Made by a program: the position numbers and the translations under genes
In this document: in pieces, positions 1-10,120 of the stretch
How positions within the stretch are numbered: the first letter of the stretch is position 1
How the letters are laid out: each line of letters begins with the position of its first letter
Assembly (NCBI GenBank): GCA_903813345.2
Contig: CAIIXF020000002.1
Coordinates: forward strand, 12,484,150 to 12,548,149
Source: Owenia fusiformis
Lineage: Eukaryota > Annelida > Polychaeta > Sabellida > Oweniidae
DNA length: 64,000 nucleotides
Direction: 5' to 3'
Notes under the pieces: model-generated
What the model was told of the DNA's origin: nothing
Database searches by the model: none
Seen by the model: the letters and a program-made list of their open reading frames with translations, nothing else

Positions 1-754
1 TCAAATATAGAGAAAAGTACTTCTCCATTAATCATGAAAATTATTTCCTAAATTATCGGTGAATTAAGCTTTTTAATTGTGTATAAAACTTAGTGATTGG
101 TCTTATATTTCTAGAGATATCGTAATTTGAAAAGAGTGTTTTTCAGCGCGATTCTTATATTCCTTCCGCAATTCAGCTGCACTATTCATACCTTTGATTG
201 ATAGGCTAGCAGTAGATTATGAATTCTTTGAAGTGACAATGTTTTGACATGTACAAACCTTCCTAATTCATAAATATTCAAATCGTCATAGTTACATTTC
301 CTTTTATGACCAGAGATTCTAGAGTTCTCAAGATTTCTGCTAAGTCTAATAACCATCATATTTGTAATGTGTGTGGGGTTGGTGTTGGTGTTGGTGTAGG
401 GACGAAAGATTTCGAACGCAATGCGTGACATATACGTAATTCGCGTGAAAAGTCCGAACGAAATGCGTAAGTTTTTTTTCGGCGTTCGTATTTTTGCTGT
501 GTAGACGAACTTTTTTAGAAATCTTTCTACTGAAACATTTTTGCTAGACAATTACCAGGTAAAATGCGTATGTGCGTGCACAGGGAGCTCAAGTTGGAAC
601 TATACGTAATCATTTAGTAAACTGGACTGGGAAATCAGAGGTCGAAGGGTTTTTCAATAAAATATATTCCAAAAATTCTTGACACCCAGTAAGTCGTAGG
701 GTCGAAGGGTCGTAGGTCGAAGGGTTTTTAGTACATTCCCTATTAGATACATAA
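1..754. other. No gene seen, AT-rich non-coding DNA
   Basis: Open frames here are short and have no family motif. A short run of GTTGGT-like repeats lies around 375-398. The stretch probably belongs to intron or downstream sequence of the minus-strand CWF19L2 gene, but I found no further exon of it here. Confidence 0.5.
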
Positions 755-1235
755 GGGGCGGGGTCAAAATATCAATGTTCATATGGAGACGAAAGTAATT
801 TCGTTTGGACAACAACCCCCCCACCCCCCCCTCTAGACGAAAGCTTAGGTCACTTAAAAAAAACATTGATTAATAATCGTATCCTATTTGCCGGGTTATT
901 ATTACGGTGAATTAACACACGTTCGCAATTTAACTGCATTGAACTCTTCAAAAGGAGGAGGGAAAAGTACGAATTTATTTGAAAAATGATCGACTTATCG
1001 TCTTTATCTACCGATATTTTGGACCTATCACACAAAAAAGCTCACGAACTATTGAAAACAAGCCTTTTTATCAGAACATAGCGCCAGAAAAAGTGGGTAA
1101 GTCCAATTATTTTTTGTATATCAGATCAAAATTATCGATGTTTTTTTTGGTCAACGAAAGTGCCCAAAAACCCCCTCCCCCCCTCGCGAAAGTACTTTCG
1201 TCATCATATGAACATCGATATTTTGACCCCGCCCC
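755..1235. mobile_element. PIF/Harbinger-like MITE, copy A
   Basis: The ends are inverted copies of each other. The left end begins GGGGCGGGGTCAAAATATC and the right end is its complement, with matching sequence continuing about 80 bp inward including the GTTCATATG stretch. The 3 bp TAA lies on both sides (752-754 and 1236-1238). A TWA target duplication with G-rich TIRs is typical of the PIF/Harbinger superfamily. There is no coding capacity, so it would need a transposase in trans. A related element lies at 2710-3656. Confidence 0.65.
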
Positions 1236-1238
1236 TAA

Positions 1239-2397
1239 GGGTTATATGAAAATTGAACCACTAAAACAAATGTAATTTAATTTAAAGGGAACTTTCTGCT
1301 ATACATATAGACTACAATGTAGCAACATTGCACTTTTTGACCTGATCTCCAGTACAGTATTGCAAGACAGTACACCAATGGACTTTCAGGAATGTATATT
1401 TTGACTGGGCAATGTCTACAATGTCTACAATGTAGCTAGACAACATATAACTGTTTTTTTCTATTCCAAGAAGACACATTTACAACTCAACACCTGGTTG
1501 ACAAGTGTCAGATGAAAGTTCCCAGGTAAGACGTCCTAACTTTATAGTCGGTATTTCATTTTTGGACCATACTTTTTATTTTTAACGTTATGTTGTTAAT
1601 ACTGAAGGTACTGAATTGAAACTTTCAGGTCAGTAAAGGCAATAGGATGAAGTTATAATACTGAAAGTTGATAGTTTCACTTATATACTATTTATAGTTT
1701 CTGAGATATTAACTCTCAAAGTTCGGGACGTTTTTTTTTATCCACCCGATATATATAGTGAAATTGTGAAAGAAATTTTTATTATATATATATGCGTTAT
1801 TCTATTTAAAGAGATCGAGTCTCCTAAAAACACAATTAAAGTAACCCCCTGATTTTTTCATGTTATTTGATGTAAAACAAGTTAGTTTATCAACAATTAC
1901 CAATGCTGAGGCTTGAATTAATTCATTAACAGTATCAATTTGATGACTGTTCCAAGCCAGAAAGGTACAGTCTTATTGGGATCTCTTTAAGGACTTAGAA
2001 AATTTCATGAAAACGCAATTATAGATTTTTGAAAAAAAAGTTCAAAATATTCTTGACTGATATGTGTATTTTCATTTTCTTGAAAAATATAGTGAATATT
2101 TTTGAAAAAAATATGATTTCTGGCCCATTTCTGTTACCACTCCCATCATGGCAGATTATTTGTGAAAGTTAGTGTTCTTTAGAAAATGTAGTAAATAAAA
2201 CCTTAAAAACAATTTTCAAGTATTATTTAAGTGAATTATGCATAATGTAATCCCTACTGGAATGTATGCAGCAGATTTATGTGTGATGATGCATGATATG
2301 TGGCTGTGGCATAAAAAGGGATTATAATCCAGACCCCCATTATTTACCCTTCTCAATTGAATAGAACCATGGTTCATTGAATGGACAAATTCACTGT
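1239..2397. other. No gene seen
   Basis: AT-rich sequence with only short open frames. I see no recognisable protein, RNA gene or long repeat. Confidence 0.5.
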
Positions 2398-2497
2398 GAG
2401 CTATGTTCTCCACCACTTTTATTTTTAGCTGTGCAGATCTAAAATTTAATTAGGCAACATTTTCAGTTGCAAAAAAAGTGGTGGAGAACATAGCTAT
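2398..2497. repeat. Short foldback with 22 bp arms
   Basis: AGCTATGTTCTCCACCACTTTT at 2398-2419 is repeated as its exact complement near 2473-2496, giving a hairpin with a loop of roughly 50 bases. It has no coding content and is probably the core of a small MITE. Confidence 0.6.
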
Positions 2498-2709
2498 ATA
2501 GTTTTTTGGACTTCTTTGGTATTTTTTCTAAAACATTTCTGCCACCATTTTGGATACAATGCCACCTATTTGGGAGTTGCCAGACATGAAGGCTATCAAT
2601 TTTCAAAAGATTTCCTAGGTGACTCTCTCCATGATGCCAAAGACTTGCCTTTATCCGAGGATAGTGATACTGACACGGAATAGTTTTAAAATAACTAAAA
2701 TATCTGTTA

Positions 2710-3656
2710 GGGGTTGGGTCAAAATATCGATGTCAATCGAAAAACGTAATTAATTTCATAAGGGAGAGGGGGTCAAACACTGATTTCATTAGGTGATGGA
2801 CATCAATTTTCGTTTTCCTAGGAATTTTTACCTCCTGTGAAATAACAAGTGGAATTTAGTAGTTGTTTTGTGTTTTATTATCATTCTGCATCGTAATTCT
2901 ATGTGATGTGGTGTTGAAATGTCAGCAGAAATACATATCCATACGATAATCGAGTGAATCAGATAACAGATTTTTCGAAAACCCGTCTCGTGCTAAGAGT
3001 GTAAAAACTTGTATTAACATGCTCAAAAGTGCCAATGTGCACATCAATGTCAAGCTAAATCAATGTTGTGTCTAAAACAGGTACCCGATCTACTCAAAAC
3101 AGCTTGTCATTCACGTATACACGCTTAGCAAACACGGCGAAATGACCTGAATCTTGGAATTTCGTTCGAGAGCTAGTAATGTTTGCTCCGGTCTTCGTCA
3201 TAAGTGTTCGTCAGACTTCACGCATGCGCAGGAGAAAAACCATCAACCAATAAGGTTTATAAATCAATTTTGCGCATGCGCCTTACAACGGTAAAGAAAT
3301 TCGTATTTATAAACGAACCAGTTTGAGATAACCCGATATCAGTCGGAGAAATCTGACGATCTACGAAACTCACTTCAAAAAATCAAATGCGGACTGACGG
3401 CGTATTCTACTATGTTTGGATCTAAGATTTTCAGTATAGATAAAGTCTTTTATGATCTTTCGAATGAGGTAAGTCTCTAGTTCGAAAGACAATCGTATCA
3501 ACTTGAACAAAAGTTGAGTTTTGACGAAAAATTTTAACATGCGCAGAAGTCCCATTTTCGTTGTACCATATTGACTGAAAGGGGGGGGGGGGTGGTTTAG
3601 ATCTAAATAATTTAATTACGTTTTTTTTATGGACATCGATATTTTGACCCGACCCC
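2710..3656. mobile_element. PIF/Harbinger-like TIR element, copy B
   Basis: The left end begins GGGGTTGGGTCAAAATATCG and the right end carries the complement GATATTTTGACCCGACCCC. TTA flanks both sides (2707-2709 and 3657-3659). The TIR clearly belongs to the same family as the element at 755-1235, and the TTA/TAA duplications fit Harbinger insertion preference. The interior of about 900 bp has no transposase that I can see; it includes a long G tract near 3580-3592. Confidence 0.65.
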
Positions 3657-3659
3657 TTA

Positions 3660-4248
3660 GAAACTGTACATTCAACTTTCAGCAACTGTACCTATTGGTA
3701 CCCATAGAAATTCAATAAATACTAATATGTTGTATCAAAGCTTTAGAATATTAATATCAAATATATTACAATACAATATTTTGACAGTATATCAGTACAT
3801 GTATTTTGACTAAAAAATTTTCAAACATTTTCCTTGTGTTAAGTATGGTGTAAATACTACTCAAAGGCTATTAAGATACCTATTCCCCATGGACATGAAT
3901 GTAAAGTCAGGTTTAACTCATGATTTTATTTTATTTAGGTATGTTTAAGGAAATTACTTGATCATTAGATTGATTTTACCAACTTGACCTTTTTGCACCC
4001 AGTGACCTCATTGGCTCATCATTTGACCTAATTTTGAAATATTATTGTGAAGTACATTTGTAAGGATACTCTAGATGCAAAATAAGTTTGATTCTGATGG
4101 GGGCAGAAAAGGGGGTCTGTTGGGACGGTACCTTTCCACTTATATCAGTAGAAATTCAAAATAAAATTTAAAATTTGTTCCAGGCTGATTGGCTTTTTTC
4201 TTCAGTTTGAACAGATTGTTTTGGTTCAGAGGAGCCATGTTTATTACT
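3660..4248. other. No gene seen
   Basis: AT-rich sequence without recognisable coding, RNA or repeat structure. Confidence 0.45.
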
Positions 4249-4405
4249 TCCAGGGGAGGATCCAAGATTTTGTGTTAGGGGGGGGGGCGTGTGATAATAA
4301 CTGTGAGCAAAGAGTCAAATTTTGTAAAAAGCGATGAGGCAAAACACAAATTTCCAACTTTTTAAGGGGGTGTGCCCTTCCCACGCCCCCGTCTAGATCC
4401 GCTGG
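4249..4405. repeat. Possible small G-rich TIR element
   Basis: The left edge (CCAGGGGAGGATCCAAG, then a G tract and GGCGTG) is imperfectly mirrored at the right edge (CACGCCCCCGTCTAGATCCGCTGG). The G-tract plus GGATC terminus resembles the element at 35226-35497. I found no clear target duplication, so the boundaries are approximate. Confidence 0.35.
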
Positions 4406-4421
4406 TGATTTTTAACCCCCT

Positions 4422-4993
4422 TATCACACCAAACTAGTTCTTACCCGTTCTTGCCAGTCCTACGAAAACGTCGTAAAATGGGCTCAATCTGGCTGTGGTC
4501 GGGAAATATGTCTAAAATAATTAGCTACTTCGTTCATAAACAGTCTTCAATACGTCTATCTCATTCGCAGTGCGTTCAGGTCGCACCACGTCGATGTGCA
4601 ACGTCGTATAACGCGTCCCTTAGTCTAGAAGGTCATCATGACCTGATTGCAAAAGTATGGTCGCCATCGAATTTTAAATCAATTCAAAATTCCAAATCAC
4701 ATTCCCCGTCCGGGAAAGTCCATGAAGTTCGTAAACAAACCATAGAACGTTGTAGCTACGTTCATTCAGTTCGCATTCGCGCACAGTTTAAAACCGATTT
4801 GGCAATGTTTTGACAATCACCAGAATATTTTGAGCATGCTCTAAGTTATGGAGGACCTACTCGTTCTAGTAGCTTCATGAAGTTTGTAAACAGATCCCAA
4901 ACGGTTCTTAGTGGGTTCTTAGTACATCATATCCGTTCGTGCACATTTTAAGCCCGTTTTCGAGAACGTAGTGAGAACTAGTTTGGTGTGATA
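4422..4993. mobile_element. MITE with perfect 20 bp TIRs
   Basis: TATCACACCAAACTAGTTCT at the left end is exactly complemented at 4974-4993. The interior has several internal inverted segments but no transposase. An open frame of 120 codons lies inside (4451-4813), but it has no family signature and is probably chance. I could not fix a target duplication because the flanks are themselves low-complexity (TTAACCCC-type). Confidence 0.6.
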
Positions 4994-5594
4994 GTAGAGG
5001 TTAAGGGGTTAAGGGGTTAAAATATAGATAAATCCCTGAAAAATCTTTTTTATTGTTTTCAAATTATTGTGTTCAATTCTGGGAGTTAGTTGTTCTGTTA
5101 TGGTTGTCCTGTTGATTTTCTCAATATATTAGTGAAATTGTGCTTATGATTAGGTCTCAAGATATATCTAAGGTATATATGATATTTTATGAGCAATTAT
5201 ATTGGGACATTTCTGATTGTCCAGAATAGAAATCTGGACGACTGGATCTCTTTAAAATAAGATTGAAGAAGAATGAATAAATCTTCTAATTGTGTGCTGA
5301 TAATGGCCTACTATTATATATAACGAGAAATTGTATTATTACTCCTTGAAAGTTTGATTCGATTCTGGTAAAATGGAGATAAAGTATTATACAGCTAATT
5401 TAATTTTAAAAAACCGACCCAGAAAAATCTGGATATTTTATTCAAATTCAATCCGGAAATTTTGAAAAAACTTATCCTGGATTGAACCTGGAATCTTTTT
5501 TTAAACAACCCGGATAACCCGTCATCGAGCAAAGTATGGGTCAGATTTTCGGGAGGGGGCCCGACACTGTCCTATACAAGGCATTAACATGACA
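4994..5594. other. No gene seen
   Basis: AT-rich sequence with only short open frames; nothing recognisable. Confidence 0.45.
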
Positions 5595-6997
5595 AAATGT
5601 CACCACCTAGTTAGGTCATTGAAGGTCAAATGTCAAATCTTAAGTCAAATCTAAAGTCAGATTTGAACTTATGAACACGTAGATGATTTTGAAATTTTTT
5701 TTTAGTCAATTTGAAGCAAGTTGAAAAAAGACCTTTTTGACCTTGAGAAGGTCATTGAAGGTCAAATCTAAAGTCAGATTTGAACTTCTGAGAACTTGTA
5801 AGGTCAAATTTGAACTTCTGAAAAGATATAGATGATTTTGAAAAAAAGATTTGGTCAATTTGAAGCAAGTTGAAAACAGACCTTTTTGACCTTTTTTGAC
5901 CTTGAGAAGGTCATTAAAGGTCAAATGTCAAAACTAAAGTCAGATTTGAATTTCTGAGAACATGTAGATGATTTTGAAAAAAAAAATTAGTCAATTTGAA
6001 GCAAGTTGAAAACAGACCTTTTTGACCTTTTTTGACCTTGAGAAGGTCATTGAAGGTCAAATGTCAAATCTAAAGTCAAATCTAAAGTCATATTTGAATT
6101 TCCGAGAACATGTAGATGATTTTGAAAAAAAAATTTAGTCAATTTGAAGCAAGATGAAAAAATACCTTTTTGACCTTTTTTGACATTGAGAAGGTCATTG
6201 AAGGTCAAATGTCAAATCTAAAGTCAGATTTGAATTTCTGAGAACATGTAGATGATTTTGAAAAAAAAATTTAGTCAATTTGAAGCAGGTTGAAAAAAGA
6301 CCTTTTTTACCTTTTTTGACTTTGAGAAGGTCATTGAAGGTCAAATGTCAAATCTTAAGTCAAATCTAAAGTCAGATTTGAATTTCTGAGAACACGTAGA
6401 TGATTTTGAATTTTTTTTAGTCAATTTGAAGCAAGTTGAAAACAGACCTTTTTGACCTTTTTTGACCTTGAGAAGGTCATTGAAGGTCAAATGTCAAATC
6501 TTAAGTCAGATTTGAATTTCTGAGAACACGTAGATGATTTTGAAAAAAAAAATTTAGTCAATTTGAAGCAAGTTGAAAACAGACCTTTTTGACCTTTTTT
6601 GACCTTGAGAAGGTCATTGAAGGTCAAATGTCAAATCTAAAGTCAGATTTGAAGGTCAAATGTCAAATCTAAAGTCAGATTTGAATTTCTGAGAACATGT
6701 AGATGATTTTGAAAAAAATTTTAGTCAATGTGAAGCAAGTTGAAAAAAGACCTTTTTGACCTTGAGAAGGTCATTGAAGGTCAAATGTCAAATCTAAAGT
6801 CAGATTTGAACTTCTGAGAACATGTAGATGATTTAGAAAAAAATTGAAGTCAGTCTAAACAGTATTTGTTAAGTTATAGGAAGTTGTAAGAAATTGTTAT
6901 AGACGCCGGACGCCAACCTCCAACCTCCAACCACCAACCGCCGTCGCAAAAAAACGGAGACCATAACAATATGTCACCACTTTTGGTGGTGACATAA
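5595..6997. repeat. Minisatellite of 136-159 bp units, rich in AGGTCA half-sites
   Basis: The segment GAGAAGGTCATTGAAGGTCA recurs at about 5745, 5904, 6040, 6188, 6324, 6470, 6607 and 6764, a period of 136-159 bp over eight or more copies. Each unit also carries TTAGTCAATTTGAAGCAAG and GTAGATGATTTTGAA. Every full unit contains AGGTCA-ttga-AGGTCA, a direct repeat with 4 bp spacing, preceded by the everted TGACCT on the other side. The array is bracketed by inverted ATGTCACCAC sequences (about 5597 and 6971-6995), so it may be the interior of a TIR element. Confidence 0.8.
6971..6995. repeat. Short perfect hairpin at the minisatellite edge
   Basis: ATGTCACCAC is followed after a five-base loop by its complement GTGGTGACAT. 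It is likely the terminus of the element that contains the minisatellite. Confidence 0.6.
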
Positions 6998-7285
6998 AAA
7001 GTTTAGTCCTAAGATACATTGGGAATCTACAAAATGTATTTCATGTATGAAATGAAAGTTCTCTATAAATAACCCTTGGCCTCATGAATACTTCAAGAGT
7101 CAGATTATAGGGAGGGGGCCTGACACATTCCTATAAAAGTTTATATTAGAGCTTTATTGGCAATCTGCCTTCTATTTATAATAAATATATACTTATGAAT
7201 AAGGAGGCATTTTGTAAAATGCAAGAAGATTTTCAGAGGAAGAGGTTGACTCTATTAGTAAAACACATCATATAGGCCTACTTAC

Positions 7286-7390
7286 TGATCCATCAGATGA
7301 TTCAGCTTTCTGTTTCTTGTGTTTTTTCTTCTTTTCTTTCTTATGTTTCTTTTCTTTCTTCACTTTCTTGTGTTTTATTCTTTCTAACTC
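7286..7390 (-). CDS. CWF19L2: CWF19L2 homologue, coding exon 3 (lysine-rich)
   Basis: On the minus strand the segment is preceded by an acceptor (TTGATAACAG) and followed by a strong donor (GTAAGTAG). It is 105 nt, 35 codons, and phase 0 at both ends, so it joins exon 2 in frame. The residues are dominated by KKEKK and KKHKK runs and end in AESSDGS. Metazoan CWF19L2 has the same kind of lysine-rich tract followed by an acidic/serine stretch after its GEDTWMLP segment. The family is CwfJ/Cwf19, a nuclear spliceosome-associated protein related to yeast Drn1 and acting around intron-lariat debranching. A lysine-rich exon alone would be weak evidence; order, strand and phase make it convincing. 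Later exons were not found to the left. Confidence 0.7.
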
Positions 7391-7774
7391 CTGTTATCAA
7401 CAAATACACAATGTTCATAAAATATTTTAGACAATGTTGTTAATGTCTCATACAATGTTTGTAATATCTTAAACAATGTTCATAATATTTTATACAATGT
7501 AAATACAGTAATCTGAGACCAGAGAAAGTTGCAAATTTTTGGGAAAAAGTTGAGCGAGGGGTATGCAAAAGTTGCGATCTAAAAAGAATAAAGGTTGTGC
7601 CATGTAAAAGCCCTGTAATCGGGGGTTCTCTCATTAACAGTCACTAAAAATCACTTCATATTCATAAATCTAGAATATTGTAACATCGAAAAAAGAAACT
7701 AGAATATTTTCTGAATGGAAAAGTTGAACATTCGATCGCTACGAATTCAGTTTTTGATTCTGAACAGTTGTTGA
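7391..7774. other. CWF19L2 intron sequence, nothing else seen
   Basis: AT-rich, with several ACAATGTT-like short repeats near 7409-7500. Open frames are short and have no motif. Confidence 0.45.
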
Positions 7775-8060
7775 ATCTTCCCAGGGGCAAAACGACGGAT
7801 TCCGGGGGAGTATTCATGGTATATTCATGCCCAGTCATGTTTATTTAAGAAAAAAAAGCATAAGAAATTTTTTTCATGAGCCAGGCCAGGGTATCTTCAT
7901 TTTTCTGAAAATTTTATCCAGATTCATTCAGTAGTTATTGAGATATTAATTTTTTAGTCCAGGCATATCATTTTTTGCACTCTTTGAAAAATAAGCTAGT
8001 CGCGTGGGATATATTTGCCGAAATAAGGCAGCATGCTAAAGGTTAAATAATTAGAGATTG
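7775..8060. repeat. Dispersed repeat, copy 1 (inverted copy near 14745-15306)
   Basis: A stretch of roughly 180 bp, starting at CTTCCCAGGGGCAAAACGAC and running through GAGCCAGGCCAGGGTATC to CAGTAGTTATTGAGATATTAA, is present in reverse complement at about 14757-14945 with few differences. Both copies are also near a GGCAGCATG(C/T)TAAAGGTTAA segment. I infer a low-copy transposable element remnant; no coding is recognisable. Confidence 0.65.
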
Positions 8061-8466
8061 TGTCTTCCCTTTTTTCCATTTTAATTTTGTTAATTGTGTA
8101 ATCTGGCATAGAGAGCCTTTTAAGGTTTTTAATCATTTCCGCTAAAGAGCCTTTAATTTTAAGTCTCTTTAGCATTTTGGTAGCCAATTTTGCTAAGATC
8201 ATTATAGAGTGGTTTAAAGCAAGGGATTATGTTTATGTTTATCTATAGATGTCACTGACTCCTAATGAGGTTACCATCCCAGAATTTAAATATTAAAGAT
8301 CTAATAGCAAAGATTTTGCAAAAATGAATCAATATGGTTTAAAAGAAATGTACATATAATGAAGAAATAAATATATAATGAAAAAATAGGATATGTGTTT
8401 GTAATATTGGTATAACTTAAGATTAAAAAGTGTCACTATCTCTTTCATTTTTCAACAAATATAGGC
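8061..8466. other. No gene seen
   Basis: AT-rich intronic sequence. The minus-strand frame at 7996-8202 has no family signature. Confidence 0.45.
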
Positions 8467-9435
8467 TCACGTGACATGTGACGCGGGGCAGGCAATTTGG
8501 ATCTATCGTAGACCATATCAGTATCAAATTGCCGATATTTCAACATCTTGAATTTGGTGTCAAAATAAAGCTGGTCACGCCCACTTTCATAGTTATCAAT
8601 GAATCATTTACTATGACTACTACATTGATTTAGGAGACGTGTAAAGTTAACCAATCAGAAAGACAGTTGTTCCATATATGGCAGTTCATTAACATATTCA
8701 GTGTTTACTACTGCTTTTCGCGCCATGACAACACGAGTAGTAACCAATCAAGATGCCGTATTTTATCACGCGAGTTCAGAGTGACATATGCACACGACAT
8801 GTAGTCTGAGCTGATCGCGATGTTGAACAATTTCTTCTCGGAATTTGTCCAGATAAATCAGCGATTCTAAATTAAGGTAGGATCTGCCATTTCTTCCTGT
8901 ACAAGTTATAACTTATCTCTATCAAATCCTAAAGTTTTGGATGAAGATATGAAGCGTATGTTTAAAAACGAAGCGATTAATTTGACGATCTGATTTTGCA
9001 ATTTGCAATGGCCAATTTACTGCAAGTCTGCGCAAAGCATTGTATCTAAATGCTTGTTAAGCCACTCAAAAACAAGATCCATATTTTCTAAATTTGATAA
9101 CTTTGCAGAAATAACCTACATCTAAATTCAAACTGAGTAGGATAAAGGATCACTGGGATCCTCAATCAATGGCAACGGGTCTTCATTCCAGAACTCACGT
9201 TTTTTGTTGATTCTCTGTCATAGTCCCCATATCTGCTCTCTTACTGGCATACTTGGACACATTTCCCCTCCTTAAATTGTCCTCAGTCAAATTACACCCT
9301 CTCGCCGGTTTATATAGCCATTTCTCAGAACCCAGGAATCAGAATCGCTGATGTTTGCCATATTGAACATGTTGAAATATGTACTGTAATATCTGTAATG
9401 CTCTACATTGCCTGCTACGCGTAATGGTCACGTGA
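8467..9435. mobile_element. TIR element of about 970 bp
   Basis: The left end TCACGTGACATGTGACGCGG..GCAGGCAAT is mirrored at the right end (ATTGCCTGCTACGCG..GTCACGTGA), giving imperfect TIRs of about 35 bp with CACGTG at the tips. No transposase frame is visible and no clear target duplication. Probably a non-autonomous DNA transposon. Confidence 0.55.
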
Positions 9436-10120
9436 CTAGTGCGATACACGAAAAATGGGGAATTTCGAAACAACAATTTTCGGGCACTTTTATTGCAAAT
9501 TTCAGGTTTTTATAAGTGTTTGTGGTATAAAATATAATCCACAGACATAAATGAACATCCAAGCTACATATTTTATTAAGTTTTGGAGCCTTTTTTGCTC
9601 TTAAATTAACATCTTTAAAATTAACCTTTTACAAGTATTTGATCCTATTGTATTGAAATGATACTTTCTGCAGTGTTTGACCTTATCATGAACCTTCTTT
9701 AGCCTTCTATCCATCTGTTCATCCATTCATGTGCACAGATAATAACTCAAATTCTGGTTGTTGGATTTTTATTGACTGTTTCCTGAACTGTTTTTTTTTT
9801 AGTTTTCATGGTTTCTTTAGTAATATGTACTTAGACATATGACAGGGCTTAGGCTGAATTAAGTACTATAGGCCCTGTTTACAAATATATAAAAAACGAA
9901 AAATTGCAATTATTTCTGACTCAAATATTTTTTTTATTTATTTATTTGGAACCTAAGCTTTTACAACAGCGGCACTCAAAATTGGTGTGTCCATTTCGGA
10001 TATAGTTACATGAAGATAAAAATTGTAGTTGGTATTATTTAAGACATTGCATTTGTAAGTTGACTAAAATCTTGATTAAAGCATTGTATTATTGATAAAA
10101 ACTACACTTGTAGAGTGACC
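9436..10120. other. Non-coding; possible short LINE 3' tail at 9927-9980
   Basis: On the minus strand, about 9980 to 9927 reads GTGCCGCTG..GGTTCCAAATAAATAAATAAAAAAAA. This resembles the 3' end and A-rich tail of the LINE remnant ending near 12583. The rest shows no gene. Confidence 0.35.

Noticed and set aside
4451-4813. 120-codon plus-strand ORF
   Set aside because: It sits inside a MITE with 20 bp TIRs and shows no protein family features.
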